DNA of 64,000 nt, from the NCBI GenBank assembly GCA_907165275.2, contig OU015649.1, forward strand, positions 3,564,001-3,628,000, written 5' to 3'. Positions 26,001 to 37,100 of the stretch are shown here, one piece after another. The position numbers and the translations under genes were made by a program. Origin of the DNA: Zygaena filipendulae (Eukaryota; Arthropoda; Insecta; Lepidoptera; Zygaenidae). The stretch's first letter is position 1, and each line of letters starts with the position of its first letter. A model generated the notes under the pieces. That model was not told the origin of the DNA and searched no databases. It was given only the letters and a program-made list of their open reading frames with translations.

Positions 26001-28440
26001 TCTACGACCTCACCATCGTGAGCTATGGTCAACCGCCTAGCCAATTAACCACAAATAAAAAAGTTAACAGTTAAAGATCTACTCCCACGCTAATTGTAAA
26101 CTTTAAGCTTGTATCGGAGAAACCAAGCTTACGTTGTGGTATACATAGGTATCTTTTGTTACCACCTTTATACTCGTACATATTATACCTTAGTATAAAA
26201 CCACGTACATACGCGCGTTTGTCGTTTATTTACAGTTTTTAACCGACTTCCAAAAAGGAGGAGGTTCTATGTTCGATTGTATGTTTTTTTTTTTTTTTTT
26301 TTTTTTTTATGTATGTTCACCGATTACTCGAAGACGGTTGGACCGATTTCGAAATATCTTTTTTGTTTAAAAGGGTATACTCCCAATTAGGTCCCATTGC
26401 CACCAAGTCGGGATCTGATGATGGGATCTTGGAGAAATCGAGGGAACTCTTCAAAAATTATAGGCACACCTATAGCGATTTGGGTATTTTTGATAGTAAA
26501 TCGTTCATTTGCTAGCAAAGCAAAATTTGAAGAAGTGGAACTGATCATGAAGACCACAGATGGTCATCGGAACTTACTAAATAATAGGTATTTCACAGAT
26601 TCCGATTCGTTAACTTTAATGTGGTTTCTAAACAATTTATGCACGTCACAATGTATATGGTGAAGTGGAACTGATGGTGGTGTACCAGCAGAACTCCTCA
26701 AAAATTAACGTCCCTGCATCGGGAAAAGCAATATATTGTATAAGGTTATGAGCAGTTGACATTAGGCTATTGTAACTTAGATAAATTACAAACCGACTCA
26801 CTAAAAAGCAAGAAATAAACACATTTTTAACAAAAAAATTAAAACCGACTTCCAAAAACACAAAACTAATAAAAAGCTAAAAATAACAAAATACCGATTT
26901 AATCCAAAAGACAAAAACACGCGTAATATTATTATTGGTTTGTGCTACCACTGATCGGTATGAAGTCGGTGACAAGCCAAATATGGAGGGTAAATGGGCT
27001 AAGGCGACTCCCGCCACCAGCTCTTCGTGAGCACAACCCAAGTGGGCAGACACTTGTCACCGAATTCAAACCGATCAGTGGTAGCACAAACCAATAATAA
27101 TATTACGCGTGTTTTTGTCATTTGGATTAAATCGGTATTTTGTTATTTTTAGCTTTTTATTAGTTTTGTGTTTTTGGAAGTCGGTTTTAATTTTTTTGTT
27201 CATTAATCATATCTATATCTACACATAATAACCTATAACTTATACCTATATACAAAGCTAACTTTAAAAGTTATCAAATTGTTACTAAGAATATTATGTT
27301 AATAAGAATAACAGTTAAAACGACTATAAAGATTGCGATAACTCTTCCTATAGTATCTAATAGCATTTCAATGACAATGATAAACGTTAAGTACAAAGAT
27401 AAAGTTATAATCGGCTACTGTGATGCGCTTATCGTGCTATTACAAGCTGATATATTTTTCATGAATCACATACCTACACCTTTTTATTATAACAAACATT
27501 ACTATACCATGCACTCCCGGACATGGAATCGAGCCACCTGTAGGTATACTCGTATCGTATATATATCTAAAGCCATGGTTCCGTTACATCCTCAATTTTT
27601 TTCCCCATTGATTTCCTCAAACATGTTAAAAAACATCTACCTATCATTAACTATTAATAATTAATAGTCATAAATGATGACGAAGTTTATTTAGGTAATT
27701 ACATGATCGTGTAATATACATACATGTCCCATGCAATTTGTACAATTCTCCTTTTTAAAAACGGTCTGTATTTTGTACTAGCTGTTCTCCACGGTTTCAC
27801 CCGCGATAATTACGGAGTTCCCGCGGGAATTCCGGGATAATAAATATCCTCTGTACCACCGACAACGTGTGTGCAAAATTTCGTGGTGATCGGTTGAGCC
27901 GTTAAGCCGTGAAAGCGTAACAAACAAACAAACAAAGCCACTTTCGCATTTATAATATTAGTCAGGTTATTGCCGAGGACAGAAAATTCATTGCGATTTA
28001 AGAGTTAATTTTATAGCAACGAAATAAAAACTCAAAAGTTGTCATTTATATTTCAGACAATGCTGCCAATCGTCCTGGGACACACCCCAGCGGGCGCAGC
28101 CACAAGACAGCTAGTTCATTACGGGCAATTATACAACTCGGATAAATTCGTTCAATACGATCACGGCTGGCTACGTAATAGAATCACCTACGGCTCGTTC
28201 CATCCACCGGCTTACGACTTAGACGCAATAAAAACGCCCATTTTCCTACACTACGGTGACAATGACTGGCTGTCGACACCGGCCGACGTGGATAAACTGC
28301 TGCGTGGGATTGGTTCCGTGGTTGGGAAATATAGAGTTCCTTTGGCTAAATTCAATCATTTAGATTTTGTTTTCGCTAACGACGCAAAAGAGCTCATCTA
28401 CAATCGCGTACTGAACATTATGGCACAATTTAAATGCTGA
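23026..28440 (+). CDS. Acid-lipase family triacylglycerol lipase (secreted or lysosomal)
   Basis: Exons: 23026-23130, 23991-24189, 24517-24878, 25195-25353, 28057-28440; 402 aa, the usual length of gastric/lysosomal lipases. The start is the ATG at 23026, which opens a signal peptide (about residues 1-20, ending near NVNCFGF). N-terminal landmarks are [16 protein letters not shown] and [11 protein letters not shown]. The nucleophile elbow GFSQG places the catalytic Ser at 171; the likely Asp is 345 in GDNDWL and His is 376 in FNHLD. All three are present, so it should be active on acylglycerols or sterol esters, in the gut lumen or lysosome. The last intron (2.7 kb) is full of transposon copies but the splice sites are intact. 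Which of the many insect lipase paralogues this is cannot be told. Confidence 0.9.
25469..25731. mobile_element. TIR element of the AGTCCGTC family
   Basis: Starts AGTCCGTCAGTTAG with ACACGTATTTTTTGC near the left end, and ends AATACGTGTCC...CGGACT. It lies in lipase intron 4. Other copies or pieces are at about 36095, 46112, 51260 and 61094. No coding capacity. Confidence 0.65.
26241..26860 (+). mobile_element. Dispersed element bounded by AACCGACTTCC
   Basis: Begins AACCGACTTCCAAAAAGGAG, followed by a T-rich stretch and GATTACTCGAAGACGGTTGGA. A reversed copy of the same body lies at 53222-53872. It is in lipase intron 4 and runs into the foldback at 26830. The ORFs inside are short and interrupted. 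Confidence 0.6.
26830..27200. repeat. Foldback (long inverted repeat)
   Basis: A left arm of about 140 bases (with ACGCGTAATATTATTATTGG) is repeated as its reverse complement on the right, separated by a short centre near 26980-27050. The arms share their outer sequence with the element at 26241, so this may be two element ends joined head to head. Confidence 0.75.
27778..27965 (-). mobile_element. Short Helitron-like element
   Basis: On the minus strand it starts near CTGACTAATATTATAAATGCG and ends with a CGCGGGTGAAACCGTGG hairpin and CAGCTAG. It is the fourth repeat piece in lipase intron 4, 92 bases before the last exon. Confidence 0.6.
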
Positions 28441-30160
28441 ATGAATTAAAATATATATTTTATTGATTAATTAATTTTAAACCTAAACCGTTCCATAATA
28501 CCTAACATGTTTTTTTTCCTGGAGCAGATAACTTATTATCGTTGTGATAAAGAAATCCGCTACGGAAATACAACAAATTAATTATTGGTAAACACTGATA
28601 CGTAATGTAAAATTGACTATTGTACATTTATTTGCTGGTGATATTAAAATCATATATAAGTATTTAAATATTTCCTTTTACTTCAATATACAAAATTACC
28701 TCCACCATATTTTCTAAAATTATACCGTATTATAGGTATGGCCGGGAAGTAATGTAATCTTATAAAATATTGGTCTAAAAGCTCAAGCATCGGGGATCGT
28801 AATAAAATATAAGTCTAAATCACAAAGAGAAAAGTCCCAAACTTAAAATCCCTTAAGTAACCATTAAATCGACTCTGAGTGCGGCGGTAAGTGGACGTTT
28901 TATATGGGAATTTTATTTGACATCAAAAAGAGCCACAAAAATGATCAACTTTTAGTACACATTTGTTATACATGGTGTATAAACCCTTTGGCCCATTGGC
29001 GTTTTATGACGTTGGTTTCCCGGTCACTTGTTATATATCCTTGAAACATAAAAAAAGTTACAAACTAAAGAATGAAAAAAACAACGTTGTTATTAATTTT
29101 TGTTTTTATTTTACAGACAATAAAAGTAGTTTCTATTTAATTATTGCTCGTATTCTTCTCATTCTGCTTCTTGTGTGGACATCTGGTTGGAGAAATCACA
29201 CTATTAGTAGATAATCTCTGTATCTACTGAATCTATTTTGAAAATTCTTTCACTTATAGGAAGCTACGGTAGTCCTGAGTGACATAGGGTACCTTTATCC
29301 CGAAATTCCCACGGCGACTCCGAAATTATCGCGGGTAAAAAAAATATTTAATATTTTTTTTTTGTTACAACTAAGCACGACTTTTCGAGGGTTTGAATAA
29401 GTCCCTCGTTCGATCCCGGTAAGTATATCTATACTAATATTATATGGAGTAAAGATTTAATTTGTTTGTAATGGATGAACTCAAAAACTACATCGATTTT
29501 AAAAATTATTCACTTGTAGGAAGCTAGATACAGTATTCCTGAGTAACATAGAGTAGGTACTCTTAGCCCGGAATCTTATGATTAACTCTATAAACCCTAT
29601 AATTAACGCGGATGGAACCGTGGGAATCGACTATGTAGGTATAAATAAAGAGATTACTGAAAGCAATCGATACTTACAAACGCAGACACAGTGCTCGGCG
29701 CAAAAGATATAGTGGAGCAGGACGGCGCCGATTTGGAACTTATCACTTTTTGAAAACAAGCATCGATATCCGATCTCTTTATTAGATTGCCTCTCTCTAT
29801 GGCTATACCCATTTCTCTTTTAACAATAGCTCCAAAAGTATTTTGGACTGAAATTTCAACAAATTATTAACTTAATTTCGATATAGGTAGTTTAAGTTGT
29901 AAAATCTTAATAAGTAATATTATATAATAACAAATGACAGAATTCAACGGAATCTATTCCATTACTTCATAATAAACTATGTAATTAGCATAGAATAAAC
30001 TATGTTATTAGCATAGTATTTTTAATCCGGATCATCAATAAATTCAAAAACAAACACTTCCAAATTCGCGAAGGTGAAATCCTGTGTAGGAGCTATGTAT
30101 TATATACCTATATTAAATATTATTGCAATGCATATGATTTTTATACATAACAATTTATAC
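28441..30160. other. Spacer between the lipase and the minus-strand coiled-coil gene
   Basis: Contains the lipase 3' flank (AATAAA near 28801) and Helitron-like pieces at about 29240-29345 and 29440-29640. A possible but weak minus-strand exon with a gtaagt donor lies near 29680-29740; it could be a 3' exon of the gene at 30161-33073. Nothing else is supported. Confidence 0.45.
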
Positions 30161-33073
30161 CTTTGGTCAGTAAATCTAAGGGATCTTCTTTTTTAAAGCA
30201 AACTTCATTTGAAGGATGATCGTTTGTCATCGGCCCATTGGTTTTATGAAGAACTTGCAACAATGACACGTGCTTAAAACTCTGCTACAATTTAATTAGA
30301 TTAATATTCATGATCGACACACAAACATAATTAAGTCTATAATATATAATACCCTAATACTATCTAGACATACCTCAGCTTTACAATCCTTCATCGTTAT
30401 TATCATTTCGGAGTCTATATTTTTTGCATTATTATCATCATCGTTCGTATTTCCTTCTAAACAAGATTCAAACGGCTTTGGCACAAGTTCAGTTGTATCA
30501 TCTTTTAGATCGATGGGATAGAAAAATGTTCGACTTTTATTATAAACGTTCTGCAATTCGATTTTAAGAGAGTTGTTTTCCTTTTTTAACCTCTCAATTT
30601 CATCCAACTGCTCGTTATGTTGCCTTTGCAAATAATTTATATTGTTTTTAAATGCCGCTATCTCATCGTTTTCTTGCACCGTCTGACAACTATCGCAACC
30701 AACATCCACGTATTTCACCCTCGTTGACGTACTCCTACATTTTCTAATTTTTTTTAGTTTTGATCCACTATAGTATGATTTTATATCGAAATCACTGTCA
30801 ATGATCGATTTCGTTTCAACTTTATTTATTTTGATTTGAGACGATTTCACTCCCAACTCAAAGGAGTTTAGGGACTTTGCTATGTTACAAGTGTTTGTAT
30901 TGTTATTCAAGTTGTCAAACGGTGTATTTTTCACGCACCGAGCTTGTTTTAGCATCTCATTTTGCCAAAACCTAGCTATGGACCTAACACAGTGATTACA
31001 GGAGTGAGATTTGTCCAATTCACTCTTCGGTATATTTAATTTAAACAACTTTTCAATGATAATTTTCCACAGCATTTTTATACTTTTGAGTGCATCTAAG
31101 CATCTTTCGCAGGGCCAGTGACTCGTTTCAAACTCTTCCTGAAAACACAATACCTACTGAAGATTTTTTTAGCTTCTTTTTTTAATATTTCAAGTTTCTC
31201 AATAGTAGCCATAAGCGATTGAATTAATACAATATGATAAAGATTATTATTTAAACAATTAAATATAATATTATGTAGTATATTTAATTTTCAATTTTCA
31301 CTTGAAATGTGTCGGGACAAAAGATATCCTAAACTTCCTAAAGCATTGCCCGGCTCTCCTATAATATTAATAATTACAATTCATACACCTAGATCTACTT
31401 GATCCCACACTTAGCTAAATACTACATACCTGTTATATAGGTAGGTAGTAGTTACATAGGTTACCTACATAGGTTAGTAGTTACATAGGTAAATCGTATT
31501 TTTATAGTAGAAGAGCTTAGATATGTAATCATTATGATTTGAAGGTTCGTTGTGCGTAAAAGCCGAACAAATAGACAAGCTGTCTCCCGCGGTTTCACCT
31601 GCGGTAATTTTGGAATACCTACTTACGGGAATTTTAGGATAAAAAGTACTGTGCTACCGTAGCTTCCTATAAGTGAAAGAATTTTCAAAATCGGTTCAGT
31701 AGATCCAGAGATTACCACCTACAGTGCAGCGTCACAAACTCACAATTCGAAAACTTTACTTCTTTTTAATGTCTTTTTAATAGATTAAGTAAGGTATAAG
31801 TACTTCTTCAAAATATTTTTCAAAATTTTCATTGTTCTTCAAGCATTCTTTTATAGCATCGCAGGAAGTGCAAATGCTTTCCAGAAGTAGCCTTGACTTA
31901 CAGTCTGGATGGCAGTGAGGTGTGACCTGCAACGATATTGATTGGCTAAAGTTAAATGCCGATTAAAAATATTAATGCTTTGGCATTATCACACCGCACC
32001 ATCTGCTTCCAAACTAAGCAGAACCAACCTAATTGGTCTATGCTCTACTCCAAACTAGTTAAAGCATCAGAAAACTTTAGATTTTTTTTTTTAATTACGT
32101 AGGTATTATGATACACTAGCTGTCCCCAGTCATTTCACCTGCGGTAATTTCAGCGCGGGAATTCCGAGATAAAAAGTACCTTATGTCACTTTGTATTACC
32201 GTAGAGTCTTATAAGTGAAGGAGTTTTTTAAATCGGTTCAGTACATTCAGAGATTACAACCTCATAAACTCACAAACTCCGGAGTTCCTGTGGGAATTCC
32301 TGCGTAAAAAGTACCCTATGTAAAGTACCCTATCAAGATCACTGTAGCTTCTTATCAGTGAAAGAATTTTTAAAATCTGTTTTGTATGTCCAGAGATTAC
32401 CCCCTAAAACGTCACAAGCTCACAAATTCGCAACCTTACAAACTTTACCTCTTTAATAATATTAATTGTAGATGATACATCCTGTATATTCGTAAATTAA
32501 ATCGAATCCGAGAATCGAAGTAACAGTCAGACAAAACTAATCATTAAGTTTGAAGTTTGACTAAAGTGATCTAAAGACCTCATAAGAAGGCTCGAGCTTC
32601 GAAGTCACCCAAAGGGCTATGGAGAGGGCTATGCTCGGAGTTTCGTTGCGGGATCGAATCAGAAATAAGGAAATCCACAGGCGAATTAAGGTTACCAACG
32701 ACGCCATTGCAAAGCCAAAGCACAGGACCGGTCGTTATGGCGATTCTTGGGGGAGCCCTATGTCTAGTAGTCTTTCGGCTGATATGATGATGACGATCTA
32801 ATTAGCATGTAAATTGAATGATGACAATAATGTTATATACGTATGACTTACTTTTCCACGTCTTCGGCACGTCATCATTCTCAGGAAACCGGCTAAAGTG
32901 CCGAACGGTATGACACAAATGGGCATATCGCACTTGATCCATTCCCTGAGGTAGCTAGCTCGTGCTCCACACACATGACTCCATGCTCTAACGTCGACGC
33001 AAGACTCATATGACTTGATCTTACCTTCGTTACGACCTGACAATAAAAGCTTATTCTGACCTGTATAATTCAT
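30161..33073 (-). CDS. Unrecognised Cys-rich/coiled-coil protein, 3' end not resolved
   Basis: Exons seen: 33073-32852, 31926-31804, 31138-30374, 30284-30161, phase-consistent; together about 411 aa with no stop yet. Exon 1 carries RNEGKIKSYESCVDVRAWSH, very like exon 1 of the divergent plus gene at 34114 (RNEGKLKAYASCTDARAWSH). Exon 2 has Cys pairs (HCHPDC, CTSC) and matches plus exon 38697-38816 in size and phase. Exon 3 is Cys-containing and then forms a coiled coil (LQRQHNEQLDEIERLKKEN), ending in an acidic stretch. So it is a shorter paralogue of the plus gene. A different first exon is possible, because a tcag acceptor precedes GTCGTAACGAAGG. The 3' end is missing and no function is recognised. 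Confidence 0.65.
31562..31740 (-). mobile_element. Helitron-like fragment
   Basis: Contains CCGCGGTTTCACCTGCGG and the family body (AAAATCGGTTCAGTAGATCC). Lies in the intron of the minus-strand coiled-coil gene. Its ends are eroded. Confidence 0.45.
32110..32460 (-). mobile_element. Helitron-like fragments, two partial copies
   Basis: Two adjoining partial copies, both carrying GGAATTCC...AAAAAGTACC and AATCGGTTCAGTA-type stretches. The first begins CTAGCTGTCCCC. Located in the first intron of the minus-strand coiled-coil gene. Confidence 0.45.
32598..32800 (+). pseudogene. LINE ORF2 3' fragment with an internal deletion
   Basis: Encodes QRAMERAMLGVSLRDRIRN and EIHRRIKVTN, the familiar end of insect non-LTR ORF2 proteins. 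The frame then jumps to a shifted tail. A related minus-strand fragment is at 55812. Not a host gene. Confidence 0.7.
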
Positions 33074-34113
33074 TGAATTTAAACATTTAACAATCTATTT
33101 TGTTCTTCCTCTTTCAATGTTTAATGGCTTTGGATTGTTCATCCATTTGTACAACTTGTTGACATGAAATTTTGGGTTCGTTGTCGATTGATGTTTGACG
33201 CCAAGATGTAATGACGTTAAATAAAAAGACATTTCTTTTCGTAGTCAAAGTTCTTTGGACACGGCAGGAAAAAAGGTTATTTACTTGTTAGACTTCGTAT
33301 ATGAATTTTTAATAAAAATATATATTTTTATAAAAACTTTTTTTACGTATACCTACGCTATACATCTGTGAGCACGGTTTTTTTGTAAGCAAACATTTTA
33401 TTTTTTGTCATTTACCTTTACTGTCCAGTTCCGTGGATAAATATTTAATTTTTATATTACTGAAATAAAAGTACTTACTGAAATATAAGCTTTGTTTTCC
33501 AATAGTATCACGAACTTTTTACTAATTCATCGATGGATAAAATATGTAGTTGACTATATACCAAAGATCATAATTATAATCACTACATTTTATATAGGTA
33601 CTTAAACCAATCTCGTCTATCAATACTATAATTAAAATCTGACTCATATATACATAATATTACCTATAATACATTTTTTTTTTTTTTTTTTTTCAAGGAC
33701 GAACACCTAGTTTGTAATTGCTAAACTTTTTATAGCTATACATAATATTACATCCGTGAATGTATTGAAACGCCCGCTATCAAGCTGCATAGCACTGGTA
33801 TCTAAACACGTTATACAATAAACAAAACCATTTTTATTTAAATAATGACATTCCATTCACCGTAGCCCCCGTTTTGATTTCTAATGTCATTTCAATATAT
33901 TCAAAATACTTTCGTTATTTATTTATTATAACAGTAAGACGCACTTTATAATATTGCAAAAATACATTCGATTCAAATCGTATCGTTATGCGTAAAATGG
34001 ATGGCGGAGAGAAGTAGCATTTTTATGTATATCATTAAATTATATTATATTTATTTAGAAAAATTTATTTTAAACGTAAGTAGACGGAGACCTGTTAGTT
34101 TGTCGGCGTTGCA
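33074..34113. promoter_or_regulatory. Shared spacer between head-to-head coiled-coil genes
   Basis: About 1 kb between two divergent start codons. AT-rich, with a run of T near 33669-33692. It should hold both promoters if the start codons are right. No specific element is identified. Confidence 0.4.
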
Positions 34114-37100
34114 ATGTCTTTTATAACGAAAAGGGAGCGTGTTTTCAATGAATATGACATATACGATTTACCGTCACGGAACGAAGGGAAACTTAAGGCG
34201 TACGCGTCTTGCACCGACGCGAGAGCGTGGTCCCACTTCTGTTCCGACAAAAGTGAACATCTCACGGAGATAATAAAACGCAACAACGAGACGTGTCGAC
34301 CGAAGTACGTGCCAACACACGTGATCGTCGACACTATAATGATATCGAAGAATGCCGAGATAGCCCGGTTGAACAAGAAAATTGAGGAGTTTGAACAAAT
34401 GATAGCCGCGTACGACGACTTAGAATTGACGTGTGAACAGAAATGCGAAATATCTAACGCAGTTAGTAATTATAATAATGATTTACTTTTTACCTTGAAC
34501 CTACTGCTACTAGAATTTCTTAAAATTTATTGTTCAGTATGCCTCTTAGCATAGGCCTCCTCTAACATCTTCCATTGTTTACTGTCTCTAGCGACTCTTT
34601 TCCAGTTTGGACGGCGTACCTAATTGTATTGTAAATATTTTATTTTCAAACCCCCCCCCCCCCCCCCCCCCCCTCAAATTGCCAAAAATACCATCACTTT
34701 AAGGCATATAGTTACTCAAGATTTTTTCAGATTCTATTCTAGGTTAAAATTATACTAAAACCAAGATTTGCTGAAATTCTGGCCATTATAAATACGAATG
34801 TGAGCTTTTTGTTCGTTTTTATGCTTTCACGACTTTTAATCTTAAAACAATTTCAGCATGCAGCCATAAAAGCAGCAAACAAAGAATTGGATGAACTGGT
34901 AAGACCTGTCTTATTTAGTAAGTAATTAATTTCAACGCTGCTCTATAGTAAAGAAATTACATTTGTTTCACAGTGCGTGGATTTGGATTTATCGGGTTTT
35001 ACTGAGGCAAGTACCTACGCCGATAGGTTTCTTAAGTGATTTTTCTGGATCCCCACAAAACTCACCTAATATAGAAATCTTGTTTTTCTTCAGGGCGTCG
35101 ATTCAGAGGTGTTTGAGGTAATGAGAGTCCAATCACAATATACTTAGCCCACAAAATAATGTCAGTATGTAAATTTTATATTTATTGCGAGTTTACAGTA
35201 ATAAACTAGTTAGGTACCTATTATTTATTTTATTTGTACATTTCAGACCGGAAAATCACGAGGCGATGAGGTATGTATCCTCGAGTATGATAGGTAAAAC
35301 AAAACCAAACTAATACATTAAAATATCTATACTAAATACTAGTACATATTATAATAGGTATACCGACCTACGTATATAAAATCTATTTTGGTATGACTAG
35401 TATTCAATATTTATATGTAAATTATTACATTGTTATCTATAAGTTGAGGAAACACTACTTTAAAATGTATATTTTATTTTATTCCAGGCTGCGATTATTC
35501 ATGGAATTGACGAGGTAATTAAAATCACAAAAATTCTTGTTTTGATACCCGTTTTGGGTATTTTGAGGTTTTGAGTTAGAACCACAAAATTTGTTTTTAT
35601 TTACATACGCATTTTATTTACATTTTACATACATACATACCTAGATCAAACAAGGAAAAGTATTCAAATTCGAACAACTATACTTTATTGCAACAAAAAA
35701 TAATCTATACTCAGATAGGTACTTATGATAAGTAGATCTTAATCTTATCTTAATATATATAAATCACGTGTCACGTTATTTGTCCGCGATGGACTCCGAA
35801 ACTACTGAACGAATTTTGATAAAATTTTGTAACCGTTTATAATATGGTCCAACTTAAAAGATAGGATAGTTTTTATCCCGGAATTTCCGCGGGAACTCCG
35901 GAATTAATGCGGATCAAATCGCGGGGCACAGCTAGTATAATTATAAAAATAAATCCCTTGGTCACGGCATCATGCGTGAACGGCTGGACCAATATCGCAA
36001 ACTCTTTTTGGTTGTGTTTGCTATTTATTGTAAGGAGAAGATTGTTATGAAAGAAGTTTGGAATTCCTGCGGGAATGGGCTTGTCCACCAAATTTTTATT
36101 TTTAGTCTGTCTTGTAGATTAATAAAAAATATTGGACACGTATTTTTTCATTTTTTTTCGTAATCCAAAAAAACATTAACTTGAAGTACAGACAAGAGCC
36201 CACAATCCTAAACTTTAATGCGTTTTATCTTAGTATTTTTTCAATAATTTGAAATGCAAAAATACGGGTCTATTAATTATTTTTTATTAATGTACAAGAC
36301 GGACTAAATAGAATTTTAATTTTCATACCCCGGATACAAGCCATGTACCCAAAACTCACGCGGGTGAATCACAGCTAGTATTAATCTAAAATAACTTTTT
36401 TCCAACTACCATTATTGTGAATTTCAAGTTTATAGGAACACTAGCTGTACCCCGCGGTTTCATCCGCGGTAATTTCGGAGTTCCCGCGGGAATTCCGGGA
36501 AAAAAAGTACCCTATGTGTTAATCTGGTGTATAAGCTATATTATTGTAAAGTTTCATTTAAATCCATTCGGTAGTTTTGCGTGAAAGAGTAACAAACATC
36601 CATCCATTCATCCATCCATACATACTTACAAACTTTCGCGTTTATAATATTAGTAGGATTATTTCGATGTCGAGAAAAACCTTATAAGCGAAAATTAACT
36701 TATAACCGTTCCCCTTTTCTTAAAGTAACTACCTACGGATAATTTTCACAATATTATATTACCCTATGGATATTAATTTCATTTTAATTTTTTGCAGACT
36801 GAGGCGAGTCCTGGCGTTGATATCAAGGTTAGTAAAAATTATTAACAAAACTTCATTCATACCTATAATAATTGCGTTAGTAACTCTGTCTGTATTTACC
36901 TTTTCACATTTCGATCGTCATGGAATTTTGTATTTTGTGTAGAAGAAGACATACCTAGGGTGCTTTATGTCCCGGAATTCTTGCGAAAGCTCCGAAATTA
37001 ACGCGGGTGAAACCACGGAGAACCCATTGGCGTATCTAGGGTTATTTTTCAAGGGGGGGCCATGCCCCTGACATGTCATATTTAATACTCGCAGGAGTCG

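Larger units (their letters stand above)
34974..36827 (+). other. Cluster of in-frame microexons
   Basis: Five consecutive exons of 33, 24, 24, 27 and 30 nt, all starting and ending in phase 0. They encode short acidic peptides (CVDLDLSGFTE, GVDSEVFE, TGKSRGDE, AAIIHGIDE, TEASPGVDIK). The first uses a GC donor (GAG then gcaagt). Any one can be skipped without a frameshift, so alternative splicing is plausible. Confidence 0.7.

Noticed and set aside
27296..27664. 122-codon plus ORF
   Set aside because: Lies in the last lipase intron; low-complexity composition and no link to the exon phases.
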